From Clytia hemisphaerica (Eukaryota; Cnidaria; Hydrozoa; Leptothecata; Clytiidae): a stretch of DNA of 64,000 nucleotides. Below the pieces are notes generated by a model. That model searched no databases. It had not been told where the DNA came from and saw nothing but the letters and a program-made list of their open reading frames with translations. Shown piece by piece: positions 32,361-45,030 of the stretch; positions within the stretch are counted from its first letter, which is position 1; each line of letters starts with the position of its first letter. The position numbers and the translations under genes were made by a program. Where the stretch lies: assembly GCA_902728285.1 (NCBI GenBank), contig CACVBU010000491.1:124001-188000 (forward strand), given 5' to 3'.

Positions 32361-33384
32361 CTAGTAGAAAAAAGGTGTATATATGACCTTGAAAGTTTGG
32401 TACTCTCCAGTGTCATATAGATGCCCTTTCGTTAATTAATTTTTCAAGGTTTTGTTATTCCGGGTGGGTCCCTTAACCTGTTCATGTTTGTGTACAATAC
32501 AGTTCATATTCCCTCTCTGTCATGGCGGAAGATTGAAATGTTAATTTGATAAGAATAGGCGGCCATCGAAAAATAGTTGTGTTCGCATCGCAGAAGGTCT
32601 CAAAAAATGATGCGGGCAGATGGGCGGAAAAATTTCCAGGTTTTTGAAATATCGCCTGAAGAAACCCCCAAAGAAAAAGTTATATATATTTGAAGAACAT
32701 AAGTTGTTTCTTCTGGATTTTTCCCAGATTTTTTTTGCATCTCCGCACCAGAAAATCGGTGAAAATTATGATGTGGGCGGGCGACACGAACATAACAATT
32801 TTTCAATGGCTGCCTATAAAGCTATAAGATATAAACCTGATTACATAATAGTATATAATCAAAAAACAAGACCAATCTGATGAGCCAATCTACAGTAATA
32901 TAAATAACTTTATAACAAAACAAACCTAAGGAATGGATATAGAGTGCAAAAGTAGAAATATTGGTAAAATTTAATGGAATTTTACAACCTCCATTATAAT
33001 ATACATTTTGCTTTCCCCCATCTGCCTATCTGCCCATGCATGATATGCTGTCATTATAAAAAAAGGATTATTCAAGATTACTAACCAAAAAGTGGGTAGA
33101 TTGTTTGTTTTAGAGGGGGGTTAGGATTAGATAGGGGACGATAGGGGTGGTCCAGAATTATATATAGTGTTCTTTTCAAGTTGATATCCGAATATACATA
33201 CTATCCATATTTTTATCTTTTGGCTTTACTTGCAGTTAGTCTTGTGTCCTGCTGTTGCTCGCTGGTGCTTGCATGGACTTTACACATCAATATATGTCCG
33301 ATGATATCATTTACACATCATTGCGTGTCCTTTTTGTACACAACAATACGAGACCGCCTACTTTTTAGTTAGCACTTGTGTTAG
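32361..33384. other. no gene recognised
   Basis: Partial inverted phrases (GGGCGG, GCAGATGGGCGG/CATCTGCCTATCTGCCC) suggest remnants of small elements. The overlapping ORFs at 32.6-32.9 kb on both strands have no motif. Confidence 0.5.
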
Positions 33385-33845
33385 CACTATTAAGTTGACT
33401 TAGCACTCCTAAGTTGACTTAGCACTACCAAGTCGACTTAGCACTACCGAGTCGACTTAGCACTACCGAGTCGACTTAGCACTACCGAGTCGACTTAGCA
33501 CTACCGAGTCGACTTAGCACTACCGAGTCGACTTAGCACTACCGAGTCGACTTAGCACTACCGAGTCGACTTAGCACTACCGAGTCGACTTAGCACTACC
33601 GAGTCGACTTAGCACTACCAAGTCGACTTAGCACTACCAAGTCGACTTAGCACTACCAAGTCGACTTAGCACTACCAAGTCGACTTAGCACTACCAAGTC
33701 GACTTAGCACTACCAAGTCGACTTAGCACTACCAAGTTGACTTAGCACTACCAAGTTGACTTAGCACTACCAAGTTGACTTAGCACTACCAAGTTGACTT
33801 AACACTACTAAGTTCATTTAGCACTACTAAGTCGACTTAGAACCT
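33385..33845. repeat. 19-bp tandem satellite, about 24 copies
   Basis: The unit CGACTTAGCACTACCGAGT is repeated with variants ordered along the array: AAGTTGAC copies at both edges, AAGTCGAC next, GAGTCGAC in the left-central block. Each junction makes a GTCGAC palindrome. No gene overlaps it. Confidence 0.97.
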
Positions 33846-33937
33846 CTAAGTATAAGTAGTTTTAAAATGGCACTAATCAGCCACAGTACTAACAAGCCAC
33901 GGTACTATTGCATGTATTACACACCCAATGTATCCCT

Positions 33938-34420
33938 TAGACTAGTAAACTAGTCGTTGAAAACAGACCCATATACAAAAAATCAAGCTCCAAATAAAAA
34001 GAAATGAAGAGGTGAAGTTTGCGTCTCTTTTCTGAATTTCAACGACTAGAAGCTTCTTCCCTCAAAAAACGTTGTTTAATTATACAACTTTTTTTAGGTT
34101 TTTGAGAATCCATCCTACTTTTTTGACTAAATGATATTTCATAGTAACATTAAACATGGGAACATATTAATAAATGAGCATTTCCAAAAACGCAATAAAC
34201 AGAAAGAAAAATAAATGCAATCCCGCACCGGTCAGATAGACAGAAATCTGTATGTCTCTCCTTACGATTTTAGGTGAAGAAAAAAAGGCATTGGAAGTAG
34301 CTTCTAGTCAGTTATTTTCCTTTTCTCTCACGCGCGCTGAATATTTAATTAGTGTTTATATTATTTGATTGACAGTTTTATTATAAAGTTATAAGTAATA
34401 ACTGACTAGTTTACTAGTCT
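33938..34420. mobile_element. 483-bp TIR element with 10-bp target duplication
   Basis: TIRs AGACTAGTAAACTAGTC and GACTAGTTTACTAGTCT (each also internally palindromic) are flanked by the direct repeat ATGTATCCCT (33928-33937, 34421-34430). A 9-10 bp duplication suits MULE- or Kapitonov-type elements more than Tc1 or Harbinger. No coding capacity. Confidence 0.8.
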
Positions 34421-35019
34421 ATGTATCCCTACACCATTCTCGATAAAAAGAATACTCTGTTTTTTCATCAGGTGACAATCCATGCATATCCTTTTATTAC
34501 ACATCTCACATTCCACCATTTCTTTCTGCTTTGTTATGACTTATTGGTTACACTGTCCACATTCTGTTCCTTTCCATTAAAGCCCGCATTAAAGTCAGTT
34601 TAGCAACAAGGGTTGAAACGGTGCTACTTTCGCTTGTTTTGCATTCAGTTGTTGAACATTTCCTTTTGGAAAGTTGAGTTTTCGTCTTCAGCAACAGTTC
34701 TGTATTGCTTTCTTCATATTTAAACTCGCTTGTGACGACACATATTAGGAAGATTTATAGAGCAAAAGGATAATTTTGAATTTTTTTTTCAGGTTTTGCG
34801 AGGCTCTGACCATTATTAATATACATCTCTGTGTAAAATGATTTAAAAAAACATATATTGGGAGAAGCAGCCAATAGGACCTCTATATAGGTCAAAAAAT
34901 GTCCTATACAGAACATGATTAAAATAAAATTGATCTAGAAGAAATGTACCTTTTTTATAAATTATAATTCACTTTTTCTAGTTTCATTCGGCATTTTAAA
35001 ATCCTTCATACATTATTAA

Positions 35020-35129
35020 TACAATAATAAACGGTAGCCACGGGCTTTACCGGGAAATGTAGCCCGCGAGCAAGTTCCGCTACAAGGGCTACATTCCGGT
35101 AAAGCCCAAGGCTACCATTTATTATTGTA
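35020..35129. mobile_element. 110-bp perfect-ended foldback MITE
   Basis: TACAATAATAAACGGTAGCC and its inverted copy form arms of about 46 bp around a short GC-rich loop (GCGAGCAAGTTCCGC). GTAGCC/GGGCTAC words also occur at 37.2 kb and in the tandem array at 41 kb. Confidence 0.8.
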
Positions 35130-35652
35130 TTTGTTAACCAGAAAACTATCAAAATGAGACTTGAATATTTAAAAATCATTTTTATATCTTTGCCAAAGTA
35201 TTCACTTCAAAAATTCGAAAAACAAACGACTATTATCATAAAAGACTTTTTCAGAATCGAATGTTTTTTTCTTCCAAATTCGAATGTCTCTTTTCTCTTT
35301 CATCAATCGAATGTCTCTTTTTCAATCGAATGTTTACATTTTCATGGGTCAGGAGGAATGAAACCTACTCACAAAACAACGATTTGATGACCGAAAACAA
35401 AGAGACTTGGCGATTTTAAACAATAAAAAGATTTGTTTCCATAAACAAAAGAACTTCAAATTTCTTAAATTATATTGACAAAGAAATAAATTATAAATAT
35501 TACTATGCAAGTGGAATTCAGACGAGACGAACATATTTCAACTTACTTGAAACAACACAGAGCTTCAAACTGACAAACCACAAATCAACGAAAGGGAAGA
35601 ACAAGAAGACAAACTTAACGATCTTTAACTTTAAACAGTTGTTAAAATTTCT

Positions 35653-36942
35653 TCACTCGTCATCCTCACTATCACTCTCTATTACAAGCCGTCTTCTCTT
35701 TGCTGGTTTTCCAGAGTTTACATTAAAGTTGAATGTGCAATTTGAAATTTTGGCACCCTGGAACATGTTTTCAAATTGCTGATGTTTTGAATCAACGCGA
35801 ACTGATGATGATTGAAGAGAAGATGCATTTGCTGAAACAACTGTACTTGAACTTGTACATTCACGATTAATGTTACTCATTGGTCGTTTTCCACAACCAC
35901 TTAAAATGTTAAACATTGTTTGCTGCTGAGCCTTTGAGGCACTGTGATAGGACTTTAACGACTCAATATTTTTATGTCCACTGAGTTGTGCCACATGTAT
36001 TGGGTGAACATCTTCTCAAGAAGTGTAGTAATCGATGTTTTTCTGGCGGAGTGGTTCGAAATTTTTGATCGACTTGTTGTTGAATCTGGACCAAGAATGT
36101 CCTTTGCATGAGACACGAAGTTCCCTAATGAATTCTTTCCCAATGGACGGTTGTAATACCATATTTTGCTGTTGGAATCCATTTTTGCTTCTGGAATTAC
36201 TGCCAAAAAGAAAGGCGAGTCTGCACTTTTACTTTTCATAAAACATGACAGGGCATTTTGGACCTTGAGTTTCGTAAGCTCTTGGGTTAAACGACCGTTG
36301 GTGGGAATAGGAATTTTCTCCTGTTCTTGTTTTAGTTCCTCTTTCTTTGTCCCATTCTAAGAATCGTTCTCCCTTCTCCTCTACCAATTTTATGTCTCCA
36401 AAACAAAGTTTCCTGGATTCATCCCGAGCCCTGAATCCAAAGTGGTTAGTATGGATCCACCAGACTGTTCTTTGTAACAAATAGGGTGTCCTGCCTCCAA
36501 AGAAATTATAGTCGTAAAGTTTATTAATCTCATCAGCATCTAGAGGGCGGGTTGCCTTTGGCTTGTTCCCCGTACCTAGTTTAGTAAGTTGCTTCCTTTT
36601 GGCTGCCAAAACCTCTCTCGATGTTTGAAAATCATCTGATTTAAAGTTTATTTGAATTCCTTTCTCGTTTAGGGCACGCTGCCAGCCATTTCTCAACGAG
36701 TTTAAAGAGTCTGGTTGGTAAAGTTCACCAATCAACACCGTGGCATTCATATAAAAGTCACAAACGAGTGAGTTCATCTCCACTGCATCAAGTTCCAGAA
36801 AGTTTATGTTTGAATACGATTTCCTTGGACTCCTTCGAAATTAAATTGTTCAGTCTGCGTACAGCACTGTTGGTGTTAAGAGCTCTGTAGACTTGAACTT
36901 GTTTGATGCAAGGAAATGTTTTACTTCATCATCAAATGGCAT
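35653..36942 (-). pseudogene. Crypton/KIAA1958-type tyrosine recombinase, frameshifted
   Basis: Read from 36942 leftward: a short N-terminal helical part (MPFDDEVKHFLASNKF), an SFLNSLRNGW-like core-binding region (DSLNSLRNGWQRALNEKG), TSREVLAAKRKQL, a catalytic domain with box I R (FRARDESRKL), a possible K (YYNRPLGKN), HxxR (NHSARK) and GHKN...Y (QLSGHKNIESLKSYH), then a Ser-rich tail and a basic/acidic end (KRRRLVIESDSEDDE). The GHKN(I/V)(Q/E)SL..Y signature is that of Crypton-derived proteins such as KIAA1958 and ZMYM2. Frame breaks lie near 36.85, 36.23 and 35.99 kb. It is clearly a different lineage from the recombinases at 11 and 45 kb. Confidence 0.8.
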
Positions 36943-38214
36943 TTTTACTGTCTGATGCTTCAGCTGGATATATCGACTCCAAAATTGAAGTTCACTTTGA
37001 TTTTTGCGATTTCTTTTTTAGTGTAGTTTTTAAAAAAACTTTTTTTGTATTTTAAACTTTTTCGTCCCATGAAAATCTCAATTTGACCAAAATTGCTTTA
37101 CTTTATTCACCTTTGTTTACGTTTTGGCTACCAATTTTATTTCCCTAACGACGGGCAACTCTGGACAATGTAGGCCAGTGGTCAAGAGCTCTAAGCCAAT
37201 GAAAACGCTCAAAAAGCCGTGTAGCCCGCTTATAAAAAGTAGCCGGTTAACAATGTTGAAATGTAAAGAGTAACACCGGCAAATGATCATGGTCAAAAAT
37301 AGTGTGACATTTGAAAATTGACAATTTTTCAATTTTTTTACACTTTAGGTGATAAATGTGGCTGACATTTGTTTTAACAGCTGGAAATTTACACGCTTCA
37401 AGTTCAAAGCTTAACCTAGGCTTTAGTAGTTTGAAAAGTTCTGTTAGGTGATGGTTTGTGGCTTACAACCATTTACAGTCGACTGCTTGGAAATGTGAAC
37501 CACATGTTTCCACATCGAGTTTTCGAAGAAAAATAAAACAAAATTTATAAGATCTATTCCCTGATTATACCAGGTGATGAATTTTAAAGTTATAAAGTGA
37601 AGATTTTGCGGCTTACATTTATGCCAAATTTACTCTTATGCATTTGACAGTCTATATTCAAAGTGTGATTTATTTGGTTGACGTTAACTATTCAACTCCA
37701 AATTTAACAACAAGTTACATTTTAAGTTGCTCTTTCTTTTTTAAAAAAACTCAAGTGAAGGTATTATTTTTTTATAACGTAATTGTCGACCACTCCTAGT
37801 CCCTTTATTTAATATAAAGTCATACAATTGTGAACTTACATGTTATTCCTTAACTTTATATTTCAAATTTTCGACATAAAAGTGGAAAAATGTGGTTTAC
37901 AAATCGTGAAACATATTTTAACCAATAAAATATAAAATTTCTAATTTTGAAATATTAAGAATATCGGTCAAAAGCTAATATAAATGAGAGAAATAAATGC
38001 AAATAATAACAACAAGTGCCTTAGTATAAATAAATGAAATTAAATTAAGTGAAAAATTGTGGCTGCTAGATAATAATAACCTTTTGAAAAACTTAAATAC
38101 AATGCTGAAATACAATGTATTATTCTAAGAAAACTTGAAAAAAGAAATTTTTGTAACGTAAAATTTATCAACAAACTACCTGAAACTATAAAGGGACAAA
38201 ATGGGGCTTACAAA
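36943..38214. other. AT-rich stretch, no gene seen
   Basis: Contains a GTAGCC-rich patch at 37.21-37.25 kb similar to the palindrome at 35.02-35.13 kb, possibly the two borders of one inserted unit. Otherwise AT-rich. Confidence 0.5.
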
Positions 38215-40868
38215 TTATACAACATCAAATAGATATTCATTACTTTCAACTATAGTGCCATTTGTGACAAAAGGTTTTCCACCGTTGTCTTCAAACAAAA
38301 CGAAAGGGTACACAACTGACTCTTGGAAGAAGAACACCGATTTCTTTTTTATGACATTGAAATATTGTCCCTTCTTTGTTTCATGATGCCGTTCGAGGTA
38401 GTTACGTTCAATATATGAATGACCTGGAGTAATGACATGATTGAAATCATCTGTAATCTCTTCAATGGCAATCTCATTACTTTTGATCAGGATAAACCAA
38501 AAAGTATCTGCAGAAGAATCATCAGCAGCAACAGCACAAATTGTCCCAGGTACTCAGAAGTCTGTCAGGTTTAACTCGCGATCCTCATCTTCGTCATCGG
38601 CCTCTGTATGCTTAGGGATGTCTGAACGAAGTGCGGTCGTCTTCAACATCTTGACAGCAAATGGATAATCCTGAAAAAGATCACAGGAGCCATATGAAAC
38701 AGCACACTCATCACACAGGCACAGGTATGGTGCTGCTCGAATTGTGTTTTTTTTGAGAAAATCCATAACATGAAAGTATGATGAGCTGTCAATCGTTTCA
38801 GTTTTATGGGTGCGTGATTCTACCCTGGTCGCTTTAAGTTATTTGTTGTGAATTTGTTTAACAATGTACTTTGGATTGTCATGTTTCATAAATTTCTCCA
38901 GATGGAAATCCAACATATCCTCAGCGTCTTCCATATAAGTACCATTTGCAATAGCTCTCCTAATAGCAATCTTTGCTATTCCCCCAACATGGTCTCCCTT
39001 GCCATGACCGGCAATTCCATAAACTCTGATTATTTTCCGATCGTATTTGTCTGCAATATACTGAAGATCATAGAAATGCTCAGCTCATTTATACTGAGAT
39101 GTGCAATTATCGCTTTCAATCAAAATGAAGGGAGGCAAAGGAGAACACACTTTTGGTCGTGTTTTCTGTCATCAGATAGGTAAGGATGGCAGTATTTATC
39201 TCCATCTATTTTCAAAATGCCAGAATGAGTGATTTGACTGTGGCTCCAATGCCTTGATTGTGGCTCAAACTGCATTGGAACAGAAAGATTTTCAGAAAAA
39301 TCAACATCAATGGAAACATGGTCGAACAGTGATCTTAACTCTTTAATGCTGTTTCGGTAATGCCTTAAGTGATTCCTGTGATGGACGAGGCTGCTCCAGA
39401 AGTCAGAGACAAAATCAACAATAAATTTCATGTTGGCATTAGTCTGTTTGCTTGTTAGTTTTTCCGTGACTTTGCCATATTTTGAGATGTGTTCTTCCAT
39501 GACAAAGTGTGTCAATTTTTTTATCATCAAATTTCTCCAACAGCTCTTTCTTCAGGATATCCCATTTATCTTTGATATGATGACATGTGGTATCTTTATG
39601 CAGGTCCAATCTAGGTAGGTTGATGCTCCCATTTTACAATTTGTGGAAATATGCTGAAAGAGGTTCTCGTATGTAGAAAAAGAAATTTCGATCTTATTCT
39701 CCTTTGCTATTTTAATAAGAGCACTGATACTCCAACGTCGATGAAGATGTTCCTTACAGCCTCGAATGTAAAATGGTTTACGAGAAAGAAATGTTCCGTA
39801 AGACACCTTGCTCTCAGCAGCAAGGTTGTAAAAACAAAAGACCTTCCTTACAGGTTTTTCATGAATCATCCACGGTGCTTCTTAAAATTTAATACCTCTC
39901 TTATTCGTAGAAAGGGTTCTTGTGTCAACAAACTGCAAATTTGTTTGTATTTTTGGTTTATCGTTGATTTTCAATTTGGCTGGTCGAGAGGTGAGTGTGG
40001 ATTGCAAACTATTTCGGTGCCAAAATTCCCAGACCGATTTCCTTGTAATCAAGCAGGTCATTTTTCGCCCTGATTTGGTCGGCTTACTGAAGAATTTGTT
40101 GCATTTCTCTGTAAGACCTAGCCGTTTCATTAACAGGACAATGGCAGAAACTTGTTGATCGTCTGTCATATTAGCCTTTTGGATTACATTGAAACAAGTG
40201 TTCGCAACACGGCTTTTCTTTTTACGAGATCTTGGACTCATTGGGGAAGATGTCTGTTTGTAGACTGAAACCTAAACTCGATTAAAGATGTTTTTATGTC
40301 AATCCAAAAAAGGTCAGTTAAATAGAGGCTTGAAAATTACTGTCTCTTACCATCAATAGTTGGTTCAGCAATCATATCAACATTTCTTTAAATCATGATT
40401 GGAACAAAGTCATCACCATAATCAGATTCTTCAGAACCTCAAAAATAAAATTGCATCTTCATGCTGTGTTCAATAGCATTTAACTGGTCTTCAGTCATAT
40501 AAGGCAGGTTTTCAAATGTTGTTGGGGTTTTATTGGCACTTGATGTCTTAGGTTTTTTGGAATTTGAGGGCTTTGATGTAGAGGGTTTTGATGGATCATG
40601 CATTTGGATCATATGCCGTTTCAAATGCCAATTTGACTGAATTTTTTTTCTCACAAACATCACATTTTGTTGATTTTTCTCCAGTACATACGAGCTTGTG
40701 TTTCTTTAGACTGTCACTTCGATAAAAGGTTTTAGGGCACAAAGAACAGGACAAAATATTGGAAGCTCCACCTGACTTGGGACAACGCTTCTTGAGTCTA
40801 GAAAGACTTTTTTATTGTTTAAAAGGCGCAAAACAATCTTTACATATCCAAGTTTTTTCTTTGTCCAT
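38215..40868 (-). pseudogene. zinc-finger plus RNase H-like transposase-family gene, degenerate
   Basis: From 40868 leftward: C2H2 fingers (CSLCPKTFYRSDSLKKHK, then CDVCEK...HLKRHMIQMH), a disordered Ser/Lys region, a DNA-binding-like part (MTDDQQVSAIVLLMKRLG), a Cys/His region, then DVDFSENLSVPMQFEPQSRH, HPYLSDDRKHDQ, ESDNCTSQY and YGIAGHGKGDHVGG, ending LFDVV at 38215. Spaced acidic residues in DFSEN, ESDN and GKGD...HVGG suggest a DDE/RNase H-like nuclease. From memory such DFSEN proteins are numerous in cnidarians. Stops near 40.84, 40.44, 40.40 and 39.88 kb and frameshifts at A/T runs (e.g. A8 near 40.65) break it. Confidence 0.6.
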
Positions 40869-40972
40869 TTTTTTTCTCTAAAATGTAAAAAAAAAAATCA
40901 GTTTTGTATATATTTCATGAAAGACTAAGCTTTGAATCTTTGTTCTAAAGTATCTTGTTAAAATAAAGCCAA

Positions 40973-41640
40973 TTCAGCCCATTCATTTTTGAAAAATTAT
41001 TGAAAAAATAGCAAAGTCTCGTTTTTCATTTAGTGCGCATGTCTCTGTTAGAAGACTATGACCCATTCTCTTTCTGATTTGATATGATGCAACTTAAAAA
41101 TTATCCGATATTGACAAATGGACGGGCTACCGGGCTACCAAGCAATTTCAAGCTAAAACCGATGGGCTACGAGCGGGCTACCATCAAGGTAGCCTATTCA
41201 TTTTTGAAAAATTGTTTACAAAACAGCGAAGTCTCGTTTTTCATTTAGTGCACATGTCTCTGATAAAAAACTATGACTAATTCTCTTTCAGTTTTGATAT
41301 TACGTCACAAATAAGTTATCCGATGCTGACAAATGGACGGGCTACCGGGCTACCAAGCAATTTCAAGCTGAAACTGATGGGCTACGAGCGAGCTACGAGC
41401 GGGCTACCATCAAGGTAGCCCATTTTTCAAAATTTGTTGAAAAAACAGCAAAGTTTCCATTTTTAATTAGTGTGCATGTCTCTGATAAAAAAACTATGAC
41501 CAATTCTCTTTCTGATTGATATGACGTCACTGAAAGTTATCCGAAATTGACGAAATTGCTTGACTACCAAGCAAATTTAAGATAAAACCGATGGGCTACG
41601 AGCGAGCTACCATCAAGGTAGCCCATTTGTGGAAAAATGA
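40973..41640. repeat. three tandem copies of a ~219-bp unit
   Basis: Each unit contains a poly-T/CATTTAGTGC phrase, ACTATGACYAATTCTCTTTC, TTATCCGA and a GC-rich block (GGGCTACCGGGCTACCAAGC, GATGGGCTACGAGCG, ATCAAGGTAGCC). It lies just upstream of the zinc-finger/transposase pseudogene. Confidence 0.85.
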
Positions 41641-42076
41641 AAAACGATATTCGATTATTTTTGCGCATCAAAGTCAAATAGTTAAATTTAGCCTAGTATA
41701 TTGTTCTTTGAGACAAGTGACATGCGCAAAACAAAAGGTTAACCTCGTTTTGGACAAAGTTTAATATTGACTATATGAGAAAATGCTCAAGAAGTAATCG
41801 TTCATTTGGATCAGACATTTGAAACAAGCAGGACATGCCAAAACAAATTGGAGACGTTGTTTATCTCGACTCTGCGGATTCGAGCGGCTTAGAGACCGAA
41901 TACGAGACCATCATATATCACATTTCAAACAGCGAAGGTTATACAAAGTCCGTCACAAACGTAGCCTTCCAGATTGGATGATCAAAACGATGGAAAAGGA
42001 AGAGCAAAGTCGAAAAACAACTGTAACTGATGAGGAGAATTCGAAACAAAGTGCTAAAAAAAAGCCATCCACGTAG

Positions 42077-43406
42077 AAACTTTCTACTCAAACGACGTTG
42101 ATATTGTAAAATTTTTGAGAACCAAATAAAATGCAATTACTCAATTTTTCTTTTGATTTCTGTCTTCCCTTTTCCGGACCCTGAAATCCTATGCAAGGTT
42201 AACTTCAGCCACATATGACAAAATAATGAATTACCTTTACAACTGTACATGATGCTTAAGGCCATTTTTTTTGATTCCCAGCTTCTGCATCTTGGTTTGA
42301 TGTAGTTAAAGTCATCGGGTTTTCCACTCTTATAGAAAGCTTTCGACACTTGATCTTCCACGGCCTCTGATTTCATCACGATGAAAAATGCAATCCCAAT
42401 CCTTGTATATTTCTTGGCAGCCTGTCCTTTTTTCTTTTAGTTCGATTGCATACCAGTAACACAGGCCACAACCAGCTCAACCCCGTAAATGTTTGGAATA
42501 GTTTGCTGCATTGTTGTTTTTCGCCTTGTCATGTCATCGTCACCCAGGGCACGACAATACAGCATGTGACTAGCTCGTGGTATCTAGATTCAAAGATAAT
42601 GTTTCAAATTAATTTGTATTCCGTTGTTCTTAATATGACTAACTTACCTATCGAATCGCAAGGATTGCACAAAATGGTCAAACTTAACAAAGCAAAATAA
42701 GATCAAAAATGATAAAAGAAGAAAGATATAAAATAGCTTACTTGTAAAATGATAAACCTATGGAGAGCATCTTCAATTTCGTCGCTCGTCAATGATTTGG
42801 CAGGATTTACAGTCTTGACTTCCATCTCTTCTCTCAAACAATTTGTGTAAAAGTGAACTCACACAGTTTAACATTTTTCTTGAGAATTTATAGTCCTTTA
42901 CGAAAAAGCTGCAGTTTGCGAATGGAATTGATATCAATCAAATGGTTTATAGCCGTTAATTTCTGGTCATCCGCACTATTTTTGGAATACGAATAGAACT
43001 CAATTTTAATAAACCAGCTGCGCTGGAAGCTCCGGCTTTAGAGATTAAAAGATGTGAAAGATGAGCTTGTTGAGTTAGTTGTGTTCGAACGTTGCCCACA
43101 AACTACTAATCAGAACAGACAATAAATCTATTGCAGAGCGAGTATAAGAAATAATCTTAACGAATAAATAAACCAGCCGGAAGTTTAGCTCTTCTTAGTG
43201 ATTACACATGCACTTTCTTGCTTAAATAACCAAGCCCATCCCCCGCCCACTCATCCTCAACTAAAAAGTTCAAAATTGGAGCTAAAGGAGATAAACATTT
43301 AGAAGTCAATATTTCCAAGTTCTTATAAATTTTTTTTTTTCTAAACTTGCCAATAGCGAAGCCATGATGCGCCGTTGATTTGATTGTCCGGATAAAATTT
43401 CGTTAA
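42077..43406. other. no gene I can support
   Basis: Short minus-strand coding-like pieces occur (MEVKTVNPAKSLTSDEIEDA at 42.82-42.74 kb and a Lys-rich stretch at 42.14-42.41 kb), but they cannot be joined into a recognised protein. Confidence 0.4.
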
Positions 43407-43757
43407 TGGGATAAACTTTCGCGAGGATTTAATTTCGCGATTGGGCCTACCCGCGAAATTTAAAAATTTTGCGGGGACTTAATTTCGCGGGTGGCATTAT
43501 TGGGTGGCAATATTTTCACGATTTTGTGACTTAACTGTCAAATCGTGCATTTTGGTTGTTGAAATACTCATTATTAGCACTTCTTTGATGCCAGTAAACA
43601 TTCAAAAAGTATTTGTTTGACAAATTTTCAGTTTTGTTTAGAAATATTTCGCGGATGAGGCCTTTCCAAATTTCCATTGAGACTTAATTTCGCGGATGAC
43701 ACCCACGATGACATCCGCGAAATCAGCAAAATTTAATCCCCGCGAAAGTTTATCCCA
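43407..43757. mobile_element. 351-bp MITE, TTAA target duplication
   Basis: TIRs TGGGATAAACTTTCGCG and CGCGAAAGTTTATCCCA, with ATTTCGCG(G/A) phrases repeated inside, are flanked by TTAA on both sides, as for piggyBac-type elements. A relative of the TTTCGCG phrase occurs near 56.69 kb. Confidence 0.85.
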
Positions 43758-43859
43758 TTAAGCCACGGGTTTTTAGCTAAGCATTATTTTTTCTGCTGGG
43801 ATAATACTTGGAGAAGAGTAGGATGAACCAAATAAAATGGTACAATAATGTGTATGTAA

Positions 43860-44540
43860 TAAATAGTGTTATATTTGGAAAAAACCTGTTTCGGGTTTGA
43901 AAAATGTTCAAAAGGAACGGTCGCCCCAGCCAATGAAATTACGACAAAGTCCAAAAGATTTCATTTTCAGCCATAATACTGTGAAAATTTCTCCAATCTT
44001 GTTCAAATTTACACAGGAATTGTGTTTTAGTATCCTTTACTGAATTCTCATAGTGATATGTTTGTAAAAAATCTGTGTTGGGTTTGAAAAATCAAAAGGA
44101 ACGGTCGCCAGCCGCGATGAAATTACAACAAAAAGTCCAAAAATGATAATTTTCAGCCATAACACGTCTGACTGTGAGAATTTCTCCAATCTTGTTAAAA
44201 TTTACACATGAACTATGTTTCAGTATCCTTTATTGAATTCTCATAGTGATATGTTTGTAAAAAATCTGTGTCGGGTTTGAAAAAAAAAAGGAACGGTCGC
44301 CAGCCGATGATGAATACAGTACGACAATAACAAAGTCCAAAACAGGATAATTTTCAGCAATACATAACACCACAAAAAATACTGTGTATCAATGGCTGTG
44401 TTTTTGAAAGTTTCATTGTCAAGTTTGAAAATCCAAAAGGAACAACCACCAATTATATCATCATGAAAAATGACCAACAGACCAAAAGTCCAAAATAGAT
44501 CATTTTTACAGCATAAAACCATGAGAAACACACGTATTTG
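43860..44540. repeat. ~191-bp tandem repeat, about 3.5 copies
   Basis: Units share AAAATCTGTGTYGGGTTTGA, AAAAGGAACGGTCGCCAGCC and ATTTCTCCAATCTTGTT. The minus-strand ORF across it is a by-product of the repeat. Confidence 0.85.
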
Positions 44541-44854
44541 AATTCAGTATACAGTCAGACAGTACAACGTACAACGCACCATCAGACTTCTCATAAATCA
44601 TGTCCAAAACATCATGAATAAGGATGAAAATGATCAATTTTTCACTGAAATTTGCCAGTATTTGCTACACAGTCAGCTAGTCCACTTTCGATAGCCATCT
44701 TTTTCTAAATACTTTTCGGCCAATCAAATCACAGTATTATCGGAATCAGTGATCCGTTTTTGTTAAATCGGAATAGATCATCGGATTAGATAAACAGACA
44801 AAAAATGTCTTAACCATTGTCGGAAGAGAGAATTAAAGGCTCCTAGGCCGGAGC

Positions 44855-45030
44855 AATGAACACAACATTCCTTAATGAATAAATTGTTCAATGTTTTATT
44901 TAGAAATGATTACATTGTTCTGTCATGAACGCTTTATTCCCTTTGCGAATTAATATCTAACAAACTGTTCCTTTGTTCATTTTTATAGAGAACAAATTGC
45001 TTAGAATAATATGTTACTAATTTGTTGTTC
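44855..45030. promoter_or_regulatory. GTTC/GAAC cluster upstream of recombinase copy 2
   Basis: About eight GTTC/GAAC words in 175 bp, including TTGTTCATTTTTATAGAGAA and CTTTGCG followed 20 bp later by AACTGTTC. The same word order occurs upstream of copy 1. Candidate recombinase or regulator binding region. Confidence 0.45.

Noticed and set aside
33385..33845. 19-bp repeats as a CRISPR-like or coding repeat
   Set aside because: No spacers, and no open frame that makes a protein repeat; a simple satellite.
41819..42076. 85-codon basic ORF
   Set aside because: Arg/Lys-rich without a known motif and with no neighbouring exon; not enough support.
42139..42825. Possible two-exon minus-strand gene (TSDEIEDALHRF and a Lys-rich part)
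   Set aside because: The acceptor is purine-rich and unconvincing, and no family match was recognised; left as unsupported.
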